Of a stretch of 13,592 nucleotides of DNA, positions 6,980 to 13,592 are shown one piece after another. The notes beneath the pieces were generated by a model, which had not been told where the DNA came from, did not search any database, and was given only the letters and a program-made list of their open reading frames with translations. Origin of the DNA: an uncultured Propionibacteriaceae bacterium (GTDB lineage Bacteria > Actinomycetota > Actinomycetes > Propionibacteriales > Propionibacteriaceae); the NCBI GenBank assembly GCA_947038745.1, contig CAMQXE010000011.1, positions 1 to 13,592 of the forward strand, given 5' to 3'. The number at the start of each line of letters is the position of its first letter. Positions within the stretch are counted from its first letter, which is position 1. Position numbers and translations under genes: made by a program.

Positions 6980-7344
6980 CTCACCTTTCTCTAGCAGGGC
7001 TTTTCGATGGTTCTGATGAACCTGGCATTTTTACCACCAGCCGGGATCAATGCGACGTGGTAGCAGCATTGGCTGATTCTGGATGGAACGTAGCGCAGGT
7101 TGAAGCCACGACGCTCGCAGCCTTCCATCACGACATCAGCAGAGCCTTGAAATTAGAGTCCTGGTATGGGAAAAATCTTGATGCACTTCTTGATGTGCTG
7201 CGAGATTGTGACTCTAAGACGTCGCTGGTATGGGCTGGGTCAGCCAAGCTCAAGCGCCACGCACCCCATGATTTTGCACGTCTCTACGAAGTGCTGGAGC
7301 AGCGTTGTGGAGAAGATCCAGTTTTTAGTGTTGTTCTGGTTTAA
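6976..7344 (+). CDS. Barstar-family ribonuclease inhibitor
   Basis: A 122-residue cytoplasmic protein, somewhat longer than the roughly 90-residue barstar of Bacillus. The family signature is WYGKNLDALLDVL (63-75). Asp69 and Asp73 correspond to barstar Asp35 and Asp39, the residues that enter the RNase active site. It should bind and neutralise the RNase encoded just upstream before export or if it leaks into the cytoplasm. The ATG overlaps the RNase stop by 4 bases (ATGA), with an AAGGA ribosome site 7 nt upstream, so inhibitor synthesis is independently efficient and also coupled. The N-terminal 50 residues are an extra segment before the core. The gene ends 6 nt from the end of the opposing polyprenyl synthase gene. 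Confidence 0.88.
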   Translation: MTHLSLAGLFDGSDEPGIFTTSRDQCDVVAALADSGWNVAQVEATTLAAFHHDISRALKLESWYGKNLDALLDVLRDCDSKTSLVWAGSAKLKRHAPHDFARLYEVLEQRCGEDPVFSVVLV

Positions 7345-7350
7345 GCGAGC

Positions 7351-8456
7351 TTAGGCCTCGCGCTCAACGCATAATCGGGCCAATTCCCCTAGTGCAGTTG
7401 ATCCGGGTTCGGTTAAGGGTAATGCGCCTAGAATGCGTAGCGATTCCGCGTAGGCGTGTTGGATTCGAGCTTCGGTTCGAGCTACAGCGCCGGAGTCGAT
7501 GATGAGGCGCTGAGCTTCGGCTATCTCAGCCTCGGTCATTTTATGATGTAGTAATGCTTGTAGTCGTGCAGCAGACGATGATGTCAGAGCAGACATAGCT
7601 TCGGCGATAACTACTGTGCGTTTACCTTCGCGTAGATCATCCCCGGCAGGTTTTCCAGTTTTTGCTTCATCTCCAAAAACTCCGAGTAGATCATCACGCA
7701 GTTGGAAGGCACAGCCAAGTGCAGAGCCAAACTGAGCGAGTCCGTCCATAAGATCGGGTTGGGCACCGCCTAGAACTGCCCCAAGCTGTACCGGGCGAAT
7801 CACTGTGTAGCGAGAGGTTTTGTATTCGACGACTTTAAGCGCCTGAACCAGGGCCCCCGGATCAGTTAATGGCAAAGTCTCGGCCAGGAGATCATCCTAC
7901 ATCAGCTATTTCTTCCCCTTTCTCCGTCAAGATATTGTCCTTGGGTCACCTCGATCCGGGTGGCATCAAGCACCGCACGTCCGGCTGCTGAAATCGGCGT
8001 GGAGAGAGCAGCGCTGTCATAGAGCTGGGCTGACCACGCCCACAGTAAATCACCAAGCAGAATCGCACTATTGCGGCCAAAGGTTGAACTATCACCACGC
8101 CCGGCGGCACGGCTATGGTGTTGCTCAAGCTGGCGATGTGCGGAGGGCTGGCCACGTCGAGTGTCAGAAGCGTCAATGATGTCATCATGAATGAGCGCAG
8201 AAACGTGGAGCAGATCAAGCGAAGCAGCCGCCTGCAAGATAGCGGTGCTTGGCTCGTCACCAGTCATTGCCACATAGCCCCAGGCGCAGAAGGCGGGGCG
8301 TATGCGTTTTCCGCCAGAGGTTGCGCTCCGGGCTAGTTCTACTAGTGGTACCACTGCAGGATCAGCAACACTAGCTGCACAGGTATCGAGGAAATCGCTT
8401 AGCTGCTGGGAGATAGCTTTGCAAAAGGTGCCGCTGAGGGGATCTGAAGGTTGCAT
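7351..8456 (-). pseudogene. Polyprenyl diphosphate synthase, interrupted by a small insertion
   Basis: Two adjacent frames together encode one all-alpha prenyltransferase of the IdsA/GGPP-synthase type, which condenses isopentenyl diphosphate onto allylic diphosphates for quinone side chains or carotenoids. The first part (8456-7902, 184 codons) has GGKRIRP (48-54), the first Asp-rich motif DDIID (91-95) and GQYLD, then runs into TGA. The second part (from about 7891 to 7351) continues LLAETLPLTDP, EYKTSRYT and the second Asp-rich motif FQLRDDLLGVFGD, to TAA. Removing 35 bases (7892-7926) joins GQYLD directly to LLAETL, restores one frame and gives 356 residues, a normal family length. The second part lacks a good start; TTG 7875 is the best. 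As written the product would lack the second metal-binding motif and be inactive. AGGAG lies 5 nt before the ATG, inside the helicase gene end. Sequencing error is possible but would have to mimic a 35-base insertion. Confidence 0.85.
7892..7926. other. 35-bp insertion inside the polyprenyl synthase gene, flanked by TGA repeats
   Basis: In coding direction the gene reads ...CAATATCTTGA, then 35 extra bases ending in GGATGA, then TCTCCTGGCC. Without the extra bases the codons are CTT GAT CTC CTG GCC (L D L L A), which suits the family after GQYLD. TGA occurs at both edges, so the insert may be bounded by a 3-bp direct repeat. It carries the TGA that ends the first half and the TAG stops that close the second frame. 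Its length, 3n+2, accounts for the frame change. No transposon ends or copies of the segment were noticed elsewhere in the window. Confidence 0.6.
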
Positions 8457-8464
8457 GGATACTC

Positions 8465-10672
8465 CTAGGGGCGCCAGGCCCCGGGGGCAGCAGAATCATT
8501 GATATCAATGACGATCAAACGTTGCGTTGGGCGAGTCAAAGCGACGTATAGGATCCGGAATCCGCCGCTAGTCTGATCCACAATCTGGTCGGGATCGACA
8601 ACAATTGCTGCATCGTATTCCAAGCCCTTGCACGCTAATGGAGTGACAATCGCAAGTCGATCAAACTCATCAGCGCTGAGCTCGGCTTGTAACGAGTCGA
8701 TACAGGATTGTTGGCGATCAGGAACTGCAATTATGCCGATTGTTCCATCAACTTCGCTTAGCGCCTGATGAACCGCTGAGCTTAGCGATGTGAGCCATTT
8801 ATCGGGGGTAGTTGCGGTCAGCTCCGGGGATACCCCAGTTGCACGAACTGCGGTTGGTAGATCTGCGTCAGGAACATGGGCAGCGATCATTCGCCCAGCA
8901 AGATCAAAGACTTCGGCGGGGGAACGGTAGTTCGTAGACATTCGGAATGTGCGCGAGGCTGAACTACCGATCAGCTCCTTCAATGCTGTGTGTGTTTCTT
9001 TAGCGTCAGGCCAACTGGACTGGGCCGGATCACCGACGATAGTCCAGGATGCTTGTGGTCCGCGGCGGCGCAACATGCGCCACTGCATCGGAGTTATATC
9101 TTGAGCCTCATCAACTAAGACATGAGCAAAAGTTGAATGCCCTTCATCGTCAGGATCTACCTCAACATGACGGGTATATACCCGGTCTGTTGTCGAGACG
9201 AGTTCTGAGATTCCCGCGCCGTCCTCAAGGAACTGCGTGGGGTCGTAATTATCGTGATCGGCGTCGATGAGAACTGGTCCCAGCAGGGCAAAGATCTCAT
9301 CTAGGAGAGCGACATCGGCAACCGACCAGGCAGGGGACTCTGGATCATGTCCACGGTAAGAGGCAGACAGCGCTTCAATCTGGACGGGGGTCAAGACCTT
9401 CTTTGCAACAGATGTGGCCAATTCCACATCAGCTAGACGCGGCAGAACTGATTCTGGGCGCAAGTTAGGCCACCACGAGCCCAAGAAAGACTGGAATGCT
9501 GCTTGGTCGGCAACGATTGAATCGAAGTGGTCACGTTCGATATCAACATCTTCTGGGATCTGGGCCCAAAAAGCGTCGATGAGAGCCTTCTCCACCAGAG
9601 CACGGCTGCGATTGAGAGCATGGGTAGCCAAAATATCGTTACGGATACGTTTGAGTTGCGCTGGAGAGAGCTTGTAGATATCGCCTTTGACGGCCACGCG
9701 TAGGTCTTCGGTGGGTTCGATGAAAGGCATGCCAACAAGCTTCTTCATCACGCTCACCATGGACAGCGAGCCCTTCACTGCGGCTGCAGCAGGGGCATCA
9801 ACACGCTCAGTTTTGACCCGAATAACATCATGGGCAACGGCGCCTATGGGGCGGAGAGTGACTGAATCTTCACCCAGGCTAGGAAGCACCCGCTCGATGT
9901 AATTCATAAATAGCGCAGAAGGGCCGATCACAAGCACACCACCATGCTCAAAGCGGCGACGGTTGGAGTACAACAAATAGGCAGCGCGGTGGAGCGCCAC
10001 GACAGTTTTTCCGGTTCCAGGGCCACCGCTAATGATGGTGACACCTTGGTAAGGAGCTCGGATCGCTTCGTCTTGTTCAGCTTGGATTGTGGCGACGATA
10101 TCGCGCATCTGATGGCCACGGGCACGGTTGAGAGCAGACATAAGTGCCCCTTCGCCGATGATCGGTAGATCGCCATCATCGGATAGCGGATCGTCCTCGA
10201 TCCCGGTTACTAGGGTGCCTTTGCACCTAAGTACCCTGCGGCGTCTCATCCCCATAGGGTTGGCCATCGTAGCTCGGTAGAACGGTTCTGCTGCGGGAGC
10301 GCGCCAGTCTATGACGAGTGGCTCATAGTCATCGTCACGCACACCGATGCGGCCGATGTATCGAATGTCATCAGCAGTACCATCAAGACGGCCAAAGACC
10401 AGCCCTTCGGCTTCATCTTCGAGAACTTTCAACCGCTTAGCGGCTTGGAAAGTGAAAGCATCACGCTCGAACATCGCTGTGGAGTTTTCTTCCCGGAGGA
10501 AGTCAGAACGATCAATTTGGTACATGGCATTGCCCTGTTCTTGGGCAACTTCGGCTAAGCGATGGGCAGAACCAAGCTGACGATAAACCGCATCGACGTG
10601 GGCTTGTTCGATGGACATCTCATGGGCTACGACGGCCGCAGTTGCGGCGTCGCGAGGTGCTGGTACAGACAA
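8465..10672 (-). CDS. helD: HelD-like superfamily 1 helicase (RNA polymerase recycling/rifamycin-resistance type)
   Basis: A 735-residue UvrD/Rep-related ATPase of the HelD group. These proteins bind RNA polymerase and, in actinobacteria (HelD, HelR), release stalled or rifamycin-bound enzyme from DNA. N-terminal residues 1-90 are helical and precede the split-domain block GRIGVRDDDYEPLVIDWRAP (107-126). Visible helicase motifs are Walker A GGPGTGKT (216-223), Walker B LVDEAQD (519-525), GDPAQ (547-551), NYRSP (581-585), TPLACKGLEYD (677-687) and YVALTRPTQ (709-717). About 290 residues separate Walker A and B, the insertion characteristic of HelD rather than UvrD. The start is TTG, supported by AAGGA 6 nt upstream. 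It is the first gene of a two-gene unit with the polyprenyl synthase, 8 nt apart. No rifamycin-associated inverted repeat is seen upstream, so drug induction is not suggested. RNAP association is family knowledge. Confidence 0.85.
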   Translation of the reverse strand: MSVPAPRDAATAAVVAHEMSIEQAHVDAVYRQLGSAHRLAEVAQEQGNAMYQIDRSDFLREENSTAMFERDAFTFQAAKRLKVLEDEAEGLVFGRLDGTADDIRYIGRIGVRDDDYEPLVIDWRAPAAEPFYRATMANPMGMRRRRVLRCKGTLVTGIEDDPLSDDGDLPIIGEGALMSALNRARGHQMRDIVATIQAEQDEAIRAPYQGVTIISGGPGTGKTVVALHRAAYLLYSNRRRFEHGGVLVIGPSALFMNYIERVLPSLGEDSVTLRPIGAVAHDVIRVKTERVDAPAAAAVKGSLSMVSVMKKLVGMPFIEPTEDLRVAVKGDIYKLSPAQLKRIRNDILATHALNRSRALVEKALIDAFWAQIPEDVDIERDHFDSIVADQAAFQSFLGSWWPNLRPESVLPRLADVELATSVAKKVLTPVQIEALSASYRGHDPESPAWSVADVALLDEIFALLGPVLIDADHDNYDPTQFLEDGAGISELVSTTDRVYTRHVEVDPDDEGHSTFAHVLVDEAQDITPMQWRMLRRRGPQASWTIVGDPAQSSWPDAKETHTALKELIGSSASRTFRMSTNYRSPAEVFDLAGRMIAAHVPDADLPTAVRATGVSPELTATTPDKWLTSLSSAVHQALSEVDGTIGIIAVPDRQQSCIDSLQAELSADEFDRLAIVTPLACKGLEYDAAIVVDPDQIVDQTSGGFRILYVALTRPTQRLIVIDINDSAAPGAWRP

Positions 10673-10864
10673 ATCCCGTCCTTCGTTACAGACTGTCGAT
10701 CAAGTCTACGCTGTGCAGCCGCTCTTTGCCGCTTCTGCCAGGGGATCTATGTGATTCGGGTGCGTACGCCTGCTAGCTCTGTGTAAGCCTCAAGTTGACG
10801 TCGAGAGCGTAGTTTTCCTCAGCGCTTTGGAGTGCTTGGCTAGAGCTATTCGAAGGAGGAGAGT
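10673..10864. promoter_or_regulatory. Divergent intergenic region between helD-like and DUF3040-like genes
   Basis: This 192-nt stretch must carry promoters in both directions. On the plus strand a perfect-start -35-like TTGACG occurs at 10795-10800, but no good -10 lies 16-18 nt further on. On the minus strand TAGACT is a possible -10 for the helicase without a convincing -35. The two ribosome sites are clear: AAGGAGGA before the ATG at 10865 and AAGGA before the TTG at 10672. No coding region or inverted repeat of note was found. Confidence 0.35.
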
Positions 10865-11242
10865 ATGACCCTGAGCAGCACTGAGCGCCGTCGGCTGCGT
10901 GTTCTAGATGCTCACACTCGTATTGATGATCCTCGTCTAGATTGCCTGCTGAGTACTGCTTGGGGCGATGTTGATCATAGCTACACGTGCCAAATCAACA
11001 GGTTGGCATTAGGGCTCGCTGGGATGATGAGCGGGCTGACTTTGCTGACTCTTGGTGCCCAAGCTCGATTTTATGTGGGGCTGGCAGGATTCCTTTTTCT
11101 GTTTCTGGGGATCGTGAGCCTCATAAGTAGCATCCGTGAGGTTCGCTGTGAGGTCATTCCAGAGTTTGATTTTGACGCCTTATATGACGAGTTGATGGAT
11201 CAGATCTGGCAGCAGCACCAAGAAGAACAGCGCGGCCGGTAG
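10865..11242 (+). CDS. DUF3040-like small membrane protein
   Basis: A 125-residue protein with the layout of the actinobacterial DUF3040 family. It has an N-terminal LSSTERRRLRVLDAHTRIDDPRL stretch (3-25), which matches the usual 'SE.E...L...E..L..DDP.L' start, and two membrane helices (about 46-64 and 68-91). A C-terminal cytoplasmic helix (102-119) replaces the often shorter tail. The function of the family is unknown; in many actinobacteria the gene lies near cell-division and cell-wall genes. The start is secure: AAGGAGGA sits just upstream of the ATG. It appears monocistronic, with the convergent transglutaminase tail gene ending 57 nt after it. That 57-nt gap shows no stem with a T-run. 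Confidence 0.65.
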   Translation: MTLSSTERRRLRVLDAHTRIDDPRLDCLLSTAWGDVDHSYTCQINRLALGLAGMMSGLTLLTLGAQARFYVGLAGFLFLFLGIVSLISSIREVRCEVIPEFDFDALYDELMDQIWQQHQEEQRGR

Positions 11243-11299
11243 CAGACCACGCTGTTAAATCTTGTGCCACGTAGTAAATACGGCGTAGGTGCTTGAGAG

Positions 11300-11803
11300 C
11301 TACGAAAAATATCGGCGGAACGCAGCCCAGTTAGAAGCTGGGCGCCAATGTGCTTTCGACCTAGCCGATGAGCTTGCGTACTGCAGCATCGATGCAGTAA
11401 TTACCTTAGTCATCTCGACGAGATCGTCAGGTACAGCCTCAAGATGTCTGGCAAAGCGAGCCTTTTCTACAAGTATTGCGATTTCAGCAAGCTGAGCATA
11501 TTCGGAGGACCCAACCCTGGGTTTTAGCGTATCTGCGATGATCCTCGATGTTTCCTTAGGCCAAGGTAAATGTAGATCAATTGCAGTGTCATGAATCTCT
11601 GACCAGGCGCGGAGCACGCGTTCTGCAGGTAACCCAGTTGGTGAAAAGAAACGATGTCGACGGGTATTGCGGATGATCTGAGGCACGAAACATAGTGATA
11701 CTAACGCCAGTAATGCGCCAGGGATCAGGAGCCACCGCAAGGAGAGACGTTTAGCTGGAGCCAAGGCGACGGGGGTGGTTGTGCTCGGTGCAGCTACCGA
11801 CAT
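11300..11803 (-). CDS. Out-of-frame C-terminal part of the TgpA-like transglutaminase (membrane helix plus DUF4129-like domain)
   Basis: Translated from ATG 11803 this gives 167 residues, but the frame is open further upstream through the poly-C tract and the segment is best read as the end of the gene to its right. It begins with a Thr/Pro/Ser linker, has one transmembrane helix (about 24-44, WLLIPGALLALVSLCFVP), and then a cytoplasmic alpha-helical domain. Its pattern (RVLRAWSEIHDTAIDLHLPWP, EYAQLAEIAILVEKARFAR) matches the DUF4129 tail of actinobacterial TgpA proteins. There is no obvious ribosome site before 11803. With 18 or 21 bases in the tract, the preceding gene would read straight into this one; with 19 or 20 it would not. 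Translation on its own is doubtful. Confidence 0.75.
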   Translation of the reverse strand: MSVAAPSTTTPVALAPAKRLSLRWLLIPGALLALVSLCFVPQIIRNTRRHRFFSPTGLPAERVLRAWSEIHDTAIDLHLPWPKETSRIIADTLKPRVGSSEYAQLAEIAILVEKARFARHLEAVPDDLVEMTKVITASMLQYASSSARSKAHWRPASNWAAFRRYFS

Positions 11804-13518
11804 GGTGCTGCTAGTCGTTGGGGTAGGGGTGGGGGGGGGGGGGGGGGGGGAGTGGGGGGGGGCTTCGGAGCGGTTTGCGCCATGGCATAAGCCGGAACCG
11901 CGACATCGGGGCCACCTGGTGTTGGTTCAAAGCGAAGCCAGCCGTAATTGGCAAAGTACAACTCTACCCAAGCATGGGAGTCTTGCGTGGTTAGCTGATA
12001 AACCCCTGGGCTTACTTCGCTACCTCCAGCCCACCCCACTACGACGCGGGAGGGGATACCCTCAACCCGTGCCATAGATGCCATCGCGGTGGCAAACCAC
12101 GTGCAATACCCCTTGCGGCTCTGCAACACGAATTCTGCCATTCCGGTGTAGTTACCGCCCATTTCTTGGGGTGGAACGTCCTTGTCATAGCTGAATGCGC
12201 CGCTGCGAAAAAAGTTCTGGAGCACGATAGCTTTTTCCATCGGGGCGTCAATCGGGTCTAGCAGAGAGTGCGTGAAGTTAATAAGTTCAGTGGAGAACTC
12301 TTTGGGGATTTGGGTATAGCTGGGATCAGTTTGGCCGATGATCGCTGTCTTAGAGTCCACCGTGAGTGGATCTATTTCGACGCTAGATACGACGTATTGG
12401 AGGGTTCCAAGCCCTTCGTTATTTTTAAGGTCACTACGAAAAATTGCCAGAGAGGGTGGATCAAAAGACCATTCTCCTTTGGCGTTGATAGCGTGTGGGG
12501 CATAAGGAACTGGAAGGTATTCTTGTTGGCTTTCTTGGATAGCTATCGAAGTCGTCCGCATGATCGTTGGGGCTGTCATTCCTGGGTCTGGAGGCAGCGT
12601 GAACTCACTACCAGTTGCCCGGAAAGATTGGAACGGTGAGATCTCCCATCCGGTGGGCGACATCTGATCTAGCGCTGCCCGACGAAGATAAAGCCCCCCG
12701 CCCGGTAGCGAGGTTTGATAACGCAGTACTGGACGCGGTGTGACTGCCCGTAAGGAGCGGTTGAGCTCAATCCGGGGATCTTCGGTTTGGACGGTGCCAT
12801 CCGTGCTGAAGACATTAACGGAGGGAAGAATCGGGATATTTGTTCCGAGTATCAAGGAGATGCCGATGACAGCAACTCCTAAGAGGCTCCCCAGCCTGGC
12901 GATGGTGTGCATTGAATCGTTCCCATGCCCAGTATCGCTGCTGAGATGGCAACGCCACTGGAAAGATCGATTAGCAGTCTCCATTGCCAGAATTAGTAAG
13001 AAGCCAGCGATGACGCAGACGAAACGTAGTGGGGTCATTACGCGGCCAGGCATCATGGTCACTAAGAAATAGCCAGCGGCTATAGGGATAATTGCCAGTC
13101 CTGGTTTGCGGATTCCTTCAACGAAGAACTCAATTGCAATGGCGATTACGGTTAAGAGGGCAAGTAGGCACCAAGTCGTATCTGGGTGTGCTTCCAACGG
13201 AAAAGTCGAGTCGTAGATGATCTGTAAGCTGCTACGAACCGTGGACACTAGCGGGCCTGGAAGTAGTAAAAGTAAGGAGGAAATGCCGGCAAGAGCAGAT
13301 AACAACCAAGACAGTAGCGGCTTGCATCTCATGGCAGGAATTAGTCGTGAGAGGAATCCAGCCGAAAGAGTAACGATGATGATTCCCAGCGCTGGAATGA
13401 CAACTCTTCCGCTGGTGAATCTTTGCACGATTGAAGTAAATACGATCAAGACAAAGGCGACTGCCAGGCTTAATCGCCACTCGCGGACGACGCGTTGAGA
13501 AATACTTGACTTGTTCAT
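11794..13518 (-). CDS. TgpA-like membrane transglutaminase (DUF3488 plus transglutaminase domain), cut short by a poly-C frameshift
   Basis: As written, 574 residues. The first 240 residues carry several transmembrane helices (DUF3488-type), the first at about 14-28. An extracytoplasmic region leads to the transglutaminase-like cysteine-protease fold, with Cys472 in RKGYCTWFATAM and His515 in DSHAWVELYF. The FEPTPG block that usually supplies the acid follows (Glu531). A Pro-rich linker comes next, then a 10-residue out-of-frame tail (LPQRLAAPCR) and stop. Homologues normally continue with another helix and a DUF4129 domain; that part is present downstream in another frame (11300-11803). The joined protein would be about 739 residues. 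The ATG at 13518 is preferred over the longer frame because AAGGA lies 8 nt upstream and the ATG overlaps the DUF58 stop (ATGA). The family sits beside MoxR and DUF58 genes; its reaction is not established here, and cell-surface crosslinking or proteolysis is possible. Confidence 0.85.
   Translation of the reverse strand: MNKSSISQRVVREWRLSLAVAFVLIVFTSIVQRFTSGRVVIPALGIIIVTLSAGFLSRLIPAMRCKPLLSWLLSALAGISSLLLLLPGPLVSTVRSSLQIIYDSTFPLEAHPDTTWCLLALLTVIAIAIEFFVEGIRKPGLAIIPIAAGYFLVTMMPGRVMTPLRFVCVIAGFLLILAMETANRSFQWRCHLSSDTGHGNDSMHTIARLGSLLGVAVIGISLILGTNIPILPSVNVFSTDGTVQTEDPRIELNRSLRAVTPRPVLRYQTSLPGGGLYLRRAALDQMSPTGWEISPFQSFRATGSEFTLPPDPGMTAPTIMRTTSIAIQESQQEYLPVPYAPHAINAKGEWSFDPPSLAIFRSDLKNNEGLGTLQYVVSSVEIDPLTVDSKTAIIGQTDPSYTQIPKEFSTELINFTHSLLDPIDAPMEKAIVLQNFFRSGAFSYDKDVPPQEMGGNYTGMAEFVLQSRKGYCTWFATAMASMARVEGIPSRVVVGWAGGSEVSPGVYQLTTQDSHAWVELYFANYGWLRFEPTPGGPDVAVPAYAMAQTAPKPPPTPPPPPPPPLPQRLAAPCR
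11820..11862 (+). repeat. Homopolymeric G tract (20 G) within a G-rich repeat cluster
   Basis: On the plus strand four G runs follow one another: 4 (11820-11823), 4 (11826-11829), 20 (11831-11850) and 9 (11854-11862), separated by one to three bases. In the transglutaminase coding strand they are C runs encoding a Pro linker. The 20-base run is not a multiple of three, and it throws the frame into a stop 10 codons later. Runs this long are prone to slipped-strand changes in replication and to sequencing length errors. The cluster also fits the pattern of a G-quadruplex on the template strand. Confidence 0.95.
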
Positions 13519-13592
13519 GCAAGATTCCTTATTCCAAGCCAGGCCTGCGGTACGCTCATTGCGCTTGTGACTGTGACCGTGCGCCAACCGTT
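13515..13592 (-). CDS. DUF58-type protein, 3' end only
   Basis: The last 25 codons of a gene that enters from the right edge. They read NGWRTVTVTSAMSVPQAWLG and end at TGA, which overlaps the ATG of the transglutaminase gene (ATGA). The GWR-hydrophobic strand followed by a 'PQAWLG' helix start resembles the C-terminus of DUF58 proteins (von Willebrand-type fold), which usually precede TgpA-like genes in MoxR-DUF58-transglutaminase operons. The fragment is too short for firm family assignment; context carries much of the weight. Confidence 0.6.
   Translation of the reverse strand, partial: NGWRTVTVTSAMSVPQAWLGIRNLA

Noticed and set aside
7345..7361. Weak stem GCGAG...CTCGC between the convergent inhibitor and prenyl synthase genes
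   Set aside because: Only 5 bp with no T-run on either strand, and it lies inside coding sequence; not enough for a terminator.
8465..8476. Start of the prenyl synthase gene inside the helicase end as a fusion
   Set aside because: The helicase stop TAG at 8465-8467 is clear and the next ATG follows with its own ribosome site.
10673..10864. Rifamycin-associated element or other repeat upstream of the helicase
   Set aside because: No long inverted repeat of the kind known upstream of rifamycin-inducible genes is present.
1..13592. CRISPR array, tRNA, rRNA, insertion sequence or prophage
   Set aside because: No regular direct repeats, no cloverleaf or ribosomal signatures, and no transposase or integrase coding sequence were found by eye.

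Overview
The window looks like chromosomal core sequence from an actinobacterium of moderate GC content (estimated by eye at a little over 50%). Support comes from a PASTA-repeat Ser/Thr kinase of the PknL type, an actinobacterial HelD-like helicase, a DUF3040-like membrane protein, a DUF58-TgpA-type transglutaminase pair, and several GTG/TTG starts. The set ROK glucokinase, plsC-type acyltransferase, pknL and polyprenyl synthetase resembles a neighbourhood known from Corynebacterium and Mycobacterium. The moderate GC would suit an Actinomycetaceae member such as Arcanobacterium, but that is a guess.

Layout. The 3' end of a glucokinase (+, to 292) converges on a small two-helix membrane protein (-, 295-696), whose likely promoter overlaps a perfect 19-nt palindrome. 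A lysophosphatidic acid acyltransferase (+, 849-1577) converges on a three-gene minus-strand operon: PASTA kinase, EamA transporter, cytoplasmic L-asparaginase (5621 down to 1589). Diverging from the kinase is a plus-strand operon (5838-7344) with 4-base gene overlaps: a TenI/ThiE-like TIM barrel, a guanyl-specific RNase of the RNase Sa family with a membrane/signal segment, and its barstar-type inhibitor.

Next, a HelD-like helicase (-, 10672-8465) is followed after 8 nt by a polyprenyl diphosphate synthase gene (8456-7351) that is broken. A single 35-bp insertion at 7892-7926, flanked by TGA direct repeats, explains both the early stop and the frame change. Removing it restores an uninterrupted 356-codon gene.

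The right end carries a DUF3040-like protein (+) and, on the minus strand, the end of a DUF58 gene overlapping a TgpA-like membrane transglutaminase. The latter is split into two reading frames at a run of 20 G on the plus strand (20 C in the coding strand). Any tract length divisible by three (18 or 21) joins the halves into one protein of about 739 residues with the normal TgpA architecture. This is either a phase-variable contingency locus or a homopolymer-length error, and is the most notable feature here.

The window therefore has two interrupted genes with different lesions (homopolymer and small insertion), plus one complete nuclease/inhibitor pair. I see no tRNA, rRNA, CRISPR array or complete insertion sequence, and no convincing intrinsic terminator.
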